NCBI RefSeq assembly: GCF_050113635.1
Contig: NZ_JBNJLT010000005.1
Coordinates: forward strand, 248,001 to 312,000
DNA from: Marinimicrobium sp050113635
Lineage (GTDB): Bacteria > Pseudomonadota > Gammaproteobacteria > Pseudomonadales > Cellvibrionaceae
Reading direction: 5' to 3'
DNA length: 64,000 nt
This document shows positions 1 through 8,111 of this stretch, piece by piece (within the stretch, counting starts at the first letter, position 1; each line of letters begins with the position of its first letter). The notes under the pieces are model-generated. The model was given only the letters and a program-made list of their open reading frames with translations. It searched no databases and was not told where the DNA came from. The translations under genes and the position numbers were made by a program.

Positions 1-13
1 AGGAGCACCCGGA

Positions 14-1522
14 ATGATTCGCCGGGATCAACCTCACGCTTTGCTGCGCGACCGACGCGCCGGTGTGTTGCTGCATCCCACGTCGCTCCCCGGACCGGGT
101 CAGTTCGGCACGATAGGGGAGCATGCCCGCCGGTTCGTGGACTTCCTCTCACAAAGCGGTTTTACCGTCTGGCAAATGTTGCCGACCGGACCCACTCACG
201 ACAACCGCTCGCCGTACCAGCTTTTGTCCTCGTTGGCCGGCAATCCGGAACTGATTGATCCAGATGATCTTGTGGCTCGAGGCTGGTTAACAGAAGAAGA
301 GCGCACTCAGACAAACACCAAAACCATGCGTGAGAAGGCCGCCAGAAGGTTCTTGGGATCAACAGAGCCGCGCGATGCGTACCAGCGGTTTTGTCACTCG
401 CACAGAGACTGGCTGGAAGATTACGCCTTGTTCATGGCGTTGCGGGCGCATTTTCAAACACAGGAATGGACGCAGTGGCCCAAGAAAATACGATCACGCC
501 GTCCACAGGCCATGGCCAACCTGCGGCGGACATTGGCGGACGCTGTGGAGGTGTTTCGCTTCGAGCAGTTTGTATTCGACCTCCAGTGGCGCCAGCTCCG
601 CCAGTACGCCGCCGAGCGCCAAGTCGCACTGATGGGCGACATTCCCATTTTTGTGGCACACGATAGTGCGGATGTCTGGGCCAACCAAAACCTGTTTCGC
701 CTGAATGCGGATGGCCAGCCATTAACCGTCGCAGGCGTTCCCCCGGATTACTTTTCGGAAGAAGGGCAACACTGGGGCAACCCTCATTACAACTGGGATG
801 AAATGCAGGCCAGCGGGTTTCGCTGGTGGCGAGCGCGCCTGAACCGACAGATTGAAGGGTTCGACCTGGTCCGGCTGGATCACTTTCGAGGTCTTCAGGC
901 TTATTGGGAAATTCCCGCGAAAACACCCTTACCCAAATTGGGGCAATGGGTAGAAGCGCCCGGAAAAGCCCTGCTGAACGCGCTGCTTCGGGAGCACAAA
1001 AAACTTCCAGTGGTGGCGGAAAATCTTGGCTTTATCACCCCGGAAGTGGAAGCGCTCAGAGAGTCGTTTCATTTGCCGGGCATGGCCGTACTGCAATTTG
1101 CCTTTGATGGTCAGTCCGATAACCCCCATCTGCCCCACGAATACTCACCGCATACGGTGGTGTATACCGGTACGCATGACAACGATACCAGCCTGGGCTG
1201 GTTCAATGCTCAGGGGGAGGAAGTACGCGACCGGGTGACGGACTATTGCTACGGGAGTGAACAGCGCATGCCTGAACTGCTAATACGCCTGGCACTGGCT
1301 TCCGTGGCACGCCTGGCGATCATCCCCATGCAGGATCTCCTGGGGCTCGACGGTCAGCACCGCATGAACACGCCCGGTACAGACAGCGGTAATTGGCGCT
1401 GGCGCTTTTCATGGGACCAGGTACCCGACGGGTTGGCCGGGCAACTGCGACACTGGCTGCTGCTGTACGGGCGCGAACCCAACCGGGCACTGACCCGACG
1501 ACACGCTATGAATGACTCCTGA
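14..1522 (+). CDS. malQ: 4-alpha-glucanotransferase (amylomaltase)
   Basis: Transfers 4-alpha-glucan segments between maltooligosaccharides in the cytoplasm (GH77, maltose/glycogen metabolism). The 502-residue product has the family blocks in order: LLHPTSLPGPGQFGTIG near the N-terminus, GDIPIFVAHDSADVW from about residue 208, RLDHFRG with the expected nucleophile Asp289, AENLG with acid/base Glu336, and GTHDND with Asp389. Length is normal for the short bacterial form. The ATG at 14 has AGGAG at 1-5. The next gene starts 15 nt downstream, so the two may be co-transcribed. Very sure of family. Confidence 0.96.
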   Translation: MIRRDQPHALLRDRRAGVLLHPTSLPGPGQFGTIGEHARRFVDFLSQSGFTVWQMLPTGPTHDNRSPYQLLSSLAGNPELIDPDDLVARGWLTEEERTQTNTKTMREKAARRFLGSTEPRDAYQRFCHSHRDWLEDYALFMALRAHFQTQEWTQWPKKIRSRRPQAMANLRRTLADAVEVFRFEQFVFDLQWRQLRQYAAERQVALMGDIPIFVAHDSADVWANQNLFRLNADGQPLTVAGVPPDYFSEEGQHWGNPHYNWDEMQASGFRWWRARLNRQIEGFDLVRLDHFRGLQAYWEIPAKTPLPKLGQWVEAPGKALLNALLREHKKLPVVAENLGFITPEVEALRESFHLPGMAVLQFAFDGQSDNPHLPHEYSPHTVVYTGTHDNDTSLGWFNAQGEEVRDRVTDYCYGSEQRMPELLIRLALASVARLAIIPMQDLLGLDGQHRMNTPGTDSGNWRWRFSWDQVPDGLAGQLRHWLLLYGREPNRALTRRHAMNDS

Positions 1523-1537
1523 TAACGAGGTGTGGTT

Positions 1538-1909
1538 ATGAATTATTACAACGGGAATCATGACACTATGGATCATTACGCGAGCCGACGCGTGCCGTTG
1601 CAACTGAATGCGTTGATCTACAAGCACGGCACTCCGGTGGCTACCGGGCGTATTATCAACGGCAGTCGCCACGGCCTTTATCTGGAAACCGAGTATCAGG
1701 ATGTACGCGAACTGCAACGGCTGGAACTGGAAGTGCTTCTCGCGGGCCGCATAAAAGGCGAACAGCGCTGCCGCGTGGGCGCACTGGTGGTCAAAAAGAC
1801 GCTAATGGGGAAAGGGCTGGAAATGGAGCTATTGGAAGAGCCGGGAAACCAGTTGTTACACGATCTGATTCAAAAAGAGCAGGGCATCGCAAAGCCAATC
1901 GCTTCGTAG
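1538..1909 (+). CDS. PilZ-like domain protein
   Basis: Small cytoplasmic protein (about 123 residues) resembling PilZ domains, which bind cyclic di-GMP. What is visible: ASRRVPLQLNALIY near the N-terminus (an R-R/V-P-L lead-in like the PilZ RxxxR arm), a mid-protein INGSRHGLYLET resembling the (D/N)xSxxG motif, and a beta-rich remainder. A GTG at 1532 lies only 1-2 nt from the GAGG at 1527-1530; ATG at 1538 has proper spacing, so I chose it. It follows malQ by 15 nt, hinting that c-di-GMP signalling and glucan metabolism might be linked, which is inference. The PilZ call is moderately sure because the RxxxR arm is imperfect. Confidence 0.6.
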   Translation: MNYYNGNHDTMDHYASRRVPLQLNALIYKHGTPVATGRIINGSRHGLYLETEYQDVRELQRLELEVLLAGRIKGEQRCRVGALVVKKTLMGKGLEMELLEEPGNQLLHDLIQKEQGIAKPIAS

Positions 1910-2022
1910 AGAGACACCTCTTCCTGTCGTCTTATCAAAATCCTCACCATGATTTTTAGCCGTAGAGTACGCTATAGTAGGCGTTACCGAACATTCACTG
2001 GAATAAACGGCGGTGGGGCATA

Positions 2023-2787
2023 ATGCTTCGACATCATTGGACAGCGCTGCTGACCGCAATGCTGCTGACACCAACCGTACAAGCGGAAACCATCAATGTG
2101 GCGGTGGCTGCGAATTTTACCAACACCATGAAAGCGCTGGCCGAACCTTTCGAGGCCAGCACCGGTCACGAACTGGCACTTTCTTTCGGCTCGTCCGGTA
2201 AGTTCTACGCACAAATCAATAATGGCGCTCCTTTTGACGTTTTCCTGTCGGCCGACCAGCAGAAGCCGGAAGCGCTCGAGCGCGAAGGGCGCATCGTACC
2301 CGGCAGCCGGTTTACTTACGCGCTGGGCGCTCTTGTGCTGTGGTCCTCCCGGCCGGAACTGGTGGATGAGCGCGGTATTGTGTTGGGCCGTGGGCACTTC
2401 CGCAAGCTGGCATTGGCCAACCCTCGGCTCGCGCCCTATGGTGTCGCCGCCACCGAGGTACTGAGCAACCTGGAGTTGCTGGAAGCCACTCGTCCCAAGT
2501 GGGTCCAGGGCGAAAACATTGGCCAGACGTATCAATTCGTTCGCTCGGGCAATGCGGAGCTGGGGTTTGTGGCCTTGTCGCAAATCATGAGCGATGGCCA
2601 CATCGACGGCGGGTCGTTCTGGCGCATCCCCCTCGATCTATACAACCCCATCCGTCAGGATGCCGTCATTTTGAAGCGCGCCGAGAATAACGCTGGTGCG
2701 AAAGCCCTGATGGCGTTTCTGCGCACAGAATCGGCCGTGCGCATTATGGAATCCTACGGCTACCGTGTAGCGGCTGAAGCACCTTGA
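2023..2787 (+). CDS. modA: Molybdate ABC transporter, periplasmic binding protein
   Basis: Periplasmic molybdate/tungstate receptor of the ModABC importer. The 254-residue product opens with a signal peptide ending about VQA, followed by INVAVAANFTNTMKAL, the typical ModA start of the mature chain, then LSFGSSGKFYAQI and GAPFDVFLSAD, which line the oxyanion site, and a late YxFVRSGNAELGFVALSQ block. ATG at 2023 has a GGTGGGG ribosome site. Its stop overlaps the modB start by 4 nt, so modABC is a translationally coupled operon. Very sure. Confidence 0.95.
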   Translation: MLRHHWTALLTAMLLTPTVQAETINVAVAANFTNTMKALAEPFEASTGHELALSFGSSGKFYAQINNGAPFDVFLSADQQKPEALEREGRIVPGSRFTYALGALVLWSSRPELVDERGIVLGRGHFRKLALANPRLAPYGVAATEVLSNLELLEATRPKWVQGENIGQTYQFVRSGNAELGFVALSQIMSDGHIDGGSFWRIPLDLYNPIRQDAVILKRAENNAGAKALMAFLRTESAVRIMESYGYRVAAEAP

Positions 2788-3482
2788 CACTCTCTGACGC
2801 CGACTGGCAGGCCATCTGGCTCACGCTTCGCCTGGCCACGACCGTAACGCTGTTGCTGCTCGTGATTGGGACACCGATTGCCTGGTGGCTGGCGCGCACC
2901 CGTTCCTGGTGGAAGGGCGCCGTCGGCGCCGTAGTCGCCTTACCATTGGTGTTGCCGCCCACCGTTTTGGGTTTTTATCTGCTCCTGGCACTGGGTCCAA
3001 ACGGCGCCGTCGGGCAGTTCACCGAAAGCCTGGGGCTCGGTACCTTGCCGTTTACGTTCTGGGGGCTGGTGGTCGCCTCTGTCTTTTATTCGTTACCGTT
3101 TGTGGTGCAACCGCTTCAAAACGCCATGGAAGCCCTGGGTAATCGCCCGCTGGAAGTGGCCGCGACTCTACGCGCGGGACCCTGGGATCGTTTTTTTACC
3201 GTCGTCCTGCCCATGGCCAGACCCGGATTTATTACCGCCACCATCCTTGGCTTTGCCCACACCGTGGGGGAGTTCGGTGTGGTCTTGATGATTGGCGGCA
3301 ACATCCCCGGCGAAACCCGAGTGGTGTCGGTGCAGATTTATGATCATGTGGAAGCGTTGGACTATGACAACGCGCACAGCCTCGCGCTGCTGATGGTACT
3401 GTTTTCCTTCGTGACACTGTTCCTGCTGTACACTCTGCAGCGCCGACGTTCGGGCGTGATGGCTTATGGAGTGCGGTCGTGA
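2784..3482 (+). CDS. modB: Molybdate ABC transporter permease
   Basis: Inner-membrane permease of the molybdate importer (232 residues, normal size). Five or so hydrophobic segments are visible; the cytoplasmic coupling loop EVAATLRAGPWDRFFTVVLP matches the EAA loop of ABC importers. The start is a TTG at 2784 overlapping the modA stop (TTGA), the only sensible start given the coupling; its own TGA in turn overlaps the GTG of modC. The tight overlaps fix stoichiometric expression of the transporter. Very sure. Confidence 0.94.
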   Translation: MTLSDADWQAIWLTLRLATTVTLLLLVIGTPIAWWLARTRSWWKGAVGAVVALPLVLPPTVLGFYLLLALGPNGAVGQFTESLGLGTLPFTFWGLVVASVFYSLPFVVQPLQNAMEALGNRPLEVAATLRAGPWDRFFTVVLPMARPGFITATILGFAHTVGEFGVVLMIGGNIPGETRVVSVQIYDHVEALDYDNAHSLALLMVLFSFVTLFLLYTLQRRRSGVMAYGVRS

Positions 3483-4558
3483 GCGAGACGATTGATGCCC
3501 GGTTTATTCTGAAACGTCGCAACCACTTCGAACTGAATACAAATCTTAGTGTACCCGCCCAGGGCGTGACCGCCATTTACGGCCCATCGGGCTCGGGCAA
3601 AACCACGTTCCTTCGTTGCCTGGCGGGGCTGGAAAAACCCGACGAAGGAAAACTGGTTGTGCAAGGCGACTCGTGGCAGAGTGCCGAGCACTTCAAGCCT
3701 GCCCACAAACGCCCGGTGGGTTATGTTTTTCAGGAGGCCAGCCTGTTTCCCCACCTGTCGGCTGGCGGTAATCTGGCCTATGCCATGCGGCGAGCGGCCA
3801 CTCGGGTGACGGATGAACTGTATCAACAGGTACTCTCCGTCATGGGCATTGACGCCTTGCTGTCGCGTTATCCGGAGAACCTGTCCGGTGGCGAGCGTCA
3901 GCGAGTGGCGATAGCACGAGCTTTGTTAATTCGACCGCGCCTGCTGTTGATGGATGAGCCGTTGGCGTCTCTGGATCGTGCCCGAAAGCAGGAAATCCTC
4001 CCGTATCTGGAACGGCTGCGCACCGCGTTTGAGCTGCCGATCATCTACGTCAGTCATGCGCTGGAAGAGGTCGCCCGTCTGGCCTCGCACGCCGTGGTAC
4101 TGGATCAGGGGAGAGTCGTCGCAGAGGGAGGTGTGAATGATGTTTTTTCGCGAATAGACCTTCCTGGCCTGCAAGGGCCGGACACCGGCGTTATGCTTAG
4201 CGGCCAGGTCGTTTCCCGCGATGCCCGTTGGCATTTGGTGGACGTTCGATGTCTCGGTAGCGTCTTGACCGTTCCCGATGAGGGGGATCATCCGGGGAAG
4301 GACGTGCGCCTTCGGATTCTCGCCAGCGACGTCAGCCTCGCCCAAAACGCCATTTCCGAAGCCAGTGTTCTGAACCAGATTCCGGTCAGCGTGGAGTCGG
4401 TGGGTAATGATCAACACCCGGCCCATTGTCTGGTGCGACTCCGGGCCGGGGACGATTATCTGCTCGCCCGGCTTACCCGCCGTTCCTTTGAGCATTTACA
4501 GGTTCGTCCCGGACAAACGCTCTGGGCACTGATTAAATCCGTCGCCATTATTCGCTAA
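3479..4558 (+). CDS. modC: Molybdate ABC transporter ATP-binding protein
   Basis: ATPase of the ModABC importer (359 residues). Visible: Walker A GPSGSGKTT near residue 36, signature LSGGERQRVAIARALL, Walker B LLLMDEPLASLD, and a C-terminal TOBE/Mop-type molybdate-binding segment of about 120 residues that distinguishes ModC from other importers. Start is GTG at 3479 overlapping the modB stop. The 3' end overlaps the convergent fadJ by 11 nt, so there is no room for an intergenic terminator; the two transcripts must run into each other or end inside coding sequence. Confidence 0.95.
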   Translation: MSETIDARFILKRRNHFELNTNLSVPAQGVTAIYGPSGSGKTTFLRCLAGLEKPDEGKLVVQGDSWQSAEHFKPAHKRPVGYVFQEASLFPHLSAGGNLAYAMRRAATRVTDELYQQVLSVMGIDALLSRYPENLSGGERQRVAIARALLIRPRLLLMDEPLASLDRARKQEILPYLERLRTAFELPIIYVSHALEEVARLASHAVVLDQGRVVAEGGVNDVFSRIDLPGLQGPDTGVMLSGQVVSRDARWHLVDVRCLGSVLTVPDEGDHPGKDVRLRILASDVSLAQNAISEASVLNQIPVSVESVGNDQHPAHCLVRLRAGDDYLLARLTRRSFEHLQVRPGQTLWALIKSVAIIR

Positions 4559-6689
4559 CCAATTCCGTGGTGGGTGCGTCCGTTCTCCAGCCGGGGTCGG
4601 GAGCAAAGCGCTCCCCGTGTAACTGAGCCAATTGCTGCAAGCGCACCCGAATATCTTCGAACCCGCGCTCGTGAGCGTACTTCATCGGTCCGCCCCGGAA
4701 AGGCGCAAAGCCGGTGCCGAAAATCATGGCGCCGTCCAGTAGCTCTTCGTTGTCGATCACGTCTTCCCGCAGGCAGGCCATGCAGGCGTTAAGCAGCGGC
4801 AAAATCAAACGGTCCAATATTTCCTCGGGTGCTCTGGGTGCGTTATCGGACTCTTTCGGTTTGCCGTTTTCCCAGGTGTACAAGCCTTCACCGGTTTTCT
4901 TGCCGAGCTTGCCTTCCTCTACTTTTTTACGAAGCCAGGCAGGCGTTTCGGGGAGGTTATTATCCAATCGTTCGCGCAGCATATCCGCCACACCCAGGCA
5001 GATATCCAGGCCCACTTGGTCAGCCAGTTCGATGGGGCCCATGGGCATGCCGAAATCCAGCGCCACCCGGTCAATACTCTCCGCTTTGTGGCCTTCATCC
5101 AGCATCATGATCGCTTCAATCAGGTAAGGCGTCAGGGCGCGATTGACCAGAAAGCCCGGCGCGCTGGAAACCGGTGCCGGCAGTCGGCTGATCTGTCCCA
5201 CAAATTTCAGCGCCCGTTGACGGGTGTCATCACTCAATGCACTGTGCTCAACGATTTCGACCAGTTGCATCTGTGCCACCGGGTTGAAGAAGTGCACACC
5301 CACCAGACGCTCGGGCTGCTGCAGGCCATCCTGTAATTGCTCGAGCGGAATACTCGAGGTGTTACTGGCCAGAATGGCACCGGGTTTTAACTGCGGCTCC
5401 ACCGTCGAGAACACCTTGTGTTTTATCTCCAGCTTTTCGGGCACCGCTTCCAGAACGAGGTCCGCCTGCCCAATGGCCTGGTGCGAGAAATCCGGAACCA
5501 GCCGGTCCAGTACCGCGCGAGTCTGAGCGGTGTTCATGCGTTTCTTGCGGCACAGGTCGGCGGTTTTTCCGATGGCTTTGGCAATCATTTCGGGCTGTGT
5601 GTCGAACAGCGTCACACGCAAGCCTTGAAGGGCACACCACCCGGCAATATCCCCACCCATGGCACCGGCACCAATCACGTGTACTTGCCGGATCGGTGAA
5701 ATGTCGTCCCCCACGTTGGTCAGCGACTTCATCTGTTCGCGCAGGAAAAAGACGCGCACCAGATTACGGGAGGTTTCACTGGTCAGTAACCGGGCGAATG
5801 AGGACACTTCGTAGCGTAGCAAATCCTTGCCATTGCGTCCGTGTTTCTCCCACAGGTCAACCAATGCAGACGGTGCAGGGTAATGCTCCGGTGGCGCTTT
5901 TTGGGCGGCCTGCGCGCGCATTTTTCGACCAACGAAACGACGCAGGGGATCGATACGGAACAGCGTATTTTGCCAGCCGCCTTTTTTGCGTTTCAGTTTG
6001 CCGGTGAGGGCAAAGCGCACGGCATTGGCGACGTGCCGTTCCTGCACAACGGCATCCACCAACCCTTGGGATTTGGCTTTTCGGTCACGCGTATTCTTGC
6101 CGGTCAGCATCATTGTCATGGCCGGAATCGGACCGATGAGATCGACCAGTCGCCCGGTGCCGCCAAGGCCGGGATGCAGACCCAGCAAAACTTCCGGTGT
6201 ACCAAAGGTCGCGCCCTCAATAGCAATGCGATAATCACAGCACAGCGCCAGTTCCAGTCCGCCGCCGAGGGCGGCGCCGTGAATAACCGCCACGGTGGGA
6301 AAAGGAAGATCCTTGAGCCGTTTGACCAGCGCGTGGGCGCGGTTCAGTTTTTCTTCGACCTCGGATTCCGAATGCAGGTGGCGGAACTCCTTGATGTCCG
6401 CCCCCACACAGAAGCTGCCGACTTTCCCCGAGCGCAACACCAGCCCTTTGGGCGGATCTGTTTGCAAAGTGTTGTGCAAAGTCTCGACCACTTGGCCGAG
6501 CTCTTCCAGTACCTCGGCCGACAATACGTTGACACGACTGTCGGCTTTATTCAGCAACAGCCAGGCCACGCCTTCATCGTCGCGCTGCAATTGCCAGTGT
6601 TGCCAGGGGCTGTCCCCGTCCGGGCGATATCCGAAAGGGCCCAGTTCCAGGGCGCGCACTTGCAGGGCAGAATACACAGGACCAGTCAT
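4548..6689 (-). CDS. fadJ: Enoyl-CoA hydratase / 3-hydroxyacyl-CoA dehydrogenase, FadJ-type
   Basis: Multifunctional beta-oxidation alpha subunit: hydrates trans-2-enoyl-CoA and oxidises L-3-hydroxyacyl-CoA with NAD+. The N-terminal crotonase fold shows the oxyanion motif HGAALGGGLELAL and the CDYRIA block; the dehydrogenase half has the Rossmann motif GAGAMGGDIAGW, then SNTSSIPL and GVHFFNPV. About 713 residues. TTG at 6713 would overlap fadI; ATG at 6689 is preceded by a strong AGGAGAGCAC, so I prefer it. It lies 10 nt after fadI, in one operon. The partner's size (436 residues) points to the FadI/FadJ rather than FadA/FadB pair. Confidence 0.92.
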   Translation of the reverse strand: MTGPVYSALQVRALELGPFGYRPDGDSPWQHWQLQRDDEGVAWLLLNKADSRVNVLSAEVLEELGQVVETLHNTLQTDPPKGLVLRSGKVGSFCVGADIKEFRHLHSESEVEEKLNRAHALVKRLKDLPFPTVAVIHGAALGGGLELALCCDYRIAIEGATFGTPEVLLGLHPGLGGTGRLVDLIGPIPAMTMMLTGKNTRDRKAKSQGLVDAVVQERHVANAVRFALTGKLKRKKGGWQNTLFRIDPLRRFVGRKMRAQAAQKAPPEHYPAPSALVDLWEKHGRNGKDLLRYEVSSFARLLTSETSRNLVRVFFLREQMKSLTNVGDDISPIRQVHVIGAGAMGGDIAGWCALQGLRVTLFDTQPEMIAKAIGKTADLCRKKRMNTAQTRAVLDRLVPDFSHQAIGQADLVLEAVPEKLEIKHKVFSTVEPQLKPGAILASNTSSIPLEQLQDGLQQPERLVGVHFFNPVAQMQLVEIVEHSALSDDTRQRALKFVGQISRLPAPVSSAPGFLVNRALTPYLIEAIMMLDEGHKAESIDRVALDFGMPMGPIELADQVGLDICLGVADMLRERLDNNLPETPAWLRKKVEEGKLGKKTGEGLYTWENGKPKESDNAPRAPEEILDRLILPLLNACMACLREDVIDNEELLDGAMIFGTGFAPFRGGPMKYAHERGFEDIRVRLQQLAQLHGERFAPDPGWRTDAPTTELVSE

Positions 6690-6699
6690 CGTGCTCTCC

Positions 6700-8010
6700 T
6701 TAAACGCGTTCAATCAGCATGGCGCCAGCCTGGCCGCCGCCAATACACTGCGTGGCAATGCCACGTTTCAGCCCCTTTCGCTCCAGGGCGTTGACCAGGT
6801 GCAACACTATGCGGTTGCCACTGGTGCCCACCGGATGACCCAGGGCCACCGCGCCACCATCCACGTTAAGGGTTTCCGGATCAATTCGACCGATGCGCTG
6901 TTCCAGACCCAGGGCGTTGCGGCAAAACGTATCGTCATCCAGTGCGGCCAGGCAGGCGAGCACCTGCGCCGCAAAGGCTTCATTCAGTTCCCACAGATCA
7001 ATATCATCGGTTTGAAGCTGGTGACGAGTCATCAGTTCGGCAATGCTCATTGCCGGTCCGAGCCCCATGATTTCCGGGTCCAGCGCCGACCAACAGCTGT
7101 CGGTAATCACCGCCCGTGGCGTTAGTTCATATCGGTTAACCGCTTCCTCGGAGGCGAGAATCATCCAGGACGCGCCGTCGGTGATTTGCGAGCTGTTGCC
7201 CGCCGTGACAATGCCGTACGGGCGCTCGAACACCGGCTTGAGTTTAGCCAGGTGTGCTACCGAACTGTCCGGACGCACCCCGTCGTCTTCGGTGAAAATG
7301 CGACCGTCCGCCGCAATGGCGGGGACCACCTCGTTTTTCAGCCAGCCTTCTTTTTGCGCACGAGCCAGCCGTAAATGGCTTTGCACCGCGTACTCGTCGG
7401 CCTGCTGTCGGGTGATGCCAAATAACTGGGCAATAACCTCGGCGGTTTGCCCCATGTTCAGCTCCGCAATCGGATCGGTCAGACCGCGTTCCAGGCCGAT
7501 CACCGGCGCCAGCATCGAAGGGCGAAATCGGGAAAGCGCCTTCAGGCGCTGACCGAAGGTTTTGGCCGTCTCTAGCTCGGCAAACCAGTTAACGGCTTTT
7601 TGTTGAAAGAGCAGGGGAGAGTGACTCAGTGCTTCGGCGCCCCCGGCGAGAATCAAATCGGCGCTTCCACCTTGAATATAGTGATACGCCGTGTCCAGCG
7701 ACTGCATGCCCGAACCGCAGTTGATCTGCACGGTAAACGCCGTCATGGCTTCACCCATTCCCAGGCGCAGTGCTGCAACGCGGGCCGGGTTCATTTCCTC
7801 CGAAATGACATTCACGCAGCCGAGAATAACCTGATCGAATTCGCTGGACGCCATGGGCTGTCGCAGCAGCAGTGAGCGTCCGGCCTGCACAGCAAGATCG
7901 ACCGGCGTGAAGGGCCCGGGGCGTCCCCGGGCTTTGAGGAAGGGCGTGCGCACCCCGTCTACCAGATAGACGGGGCGACCTGTGGTCGGGGTGTACGAGT
8001 CGTTCGCCAT
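6700..8010 (-). CDS. fadI: Acetyl-CoA acyltransferase, FadI-type thiolase
   Basis: Beta-subunit thiolase that cleaves 3-ketoacyl-CoA with CoA in the last beta-oxidation step. The 436-residue length equals that typical of FadI and exceeds FadA. Visible: active-site INCGSGMQSLD with the nucleophilic Cys, NVDGGAVALGHPVGTSGNRI with the catalytic His, and the C-terminal TQCIGGGQAGAMLIERV with the second Cys. ATG at 8010 has AGGAG. First gene of the fadI-fadJ operon. No FadR-type operator could be recognised by eye. Confidence 0.93.
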   Translation of the reverse strand: MANDSYTPTTGRPVYLVDGVRTPFLKARGRPGPFTPVDLAVQAGRSLLLRQPMASSEFDQVILGCVNVISEEMNPARVAALRLGMGEAMTAFTVQINCGSGMQSLDTAYHYIQGGSADLILAGGAEALSHSPLLFQQKAVNWFAELETAKTFGQRLKALSRFRPSMLAPVIGLERGLTDPIAELNMGQTAEVIAQLFGITRQQADEYAVQSHLRLARAQKEGWLKNEVVPAIAADGRIFTEDDGVRPDSSVAHLAKLKPVFERPYGIVTAGNSSQITDGASWMILASEEAVNRYELTPRAVITDSCWSALDPEIMGLGPAMSIAELMTRHQLQTDDIDLWELNEAFAAQVLACLAALDDDTFCRNALGLEQRIGRIDPETLNVDGGAVALGHPVGTSGNRIVLHLVNALERKGLKRGIATQCIGGGQAGAMLIERV

Positions 8011-8111
8011 GAGGGCTCCTTGTTGCGAGTCACTGCTGTCGTACCAATACCCTCAAGCATACGGCTTTCCTCCCCTGTCTGCCAACTCAGGTTTGACGGT
8101 CCGGTTGACGG

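Noticed and set aside
1955..2000. ModE operator before modA (CGCTATAGTAGGCGTTACC)
   Set aside because: Only loosely like the ModE inverted repeat; a plain -10 box explains TATAGT.
5841..6794. 317-codon frame on the + strand
   Set aside because: Antisense to fadJ/fadI; no start signal or family.
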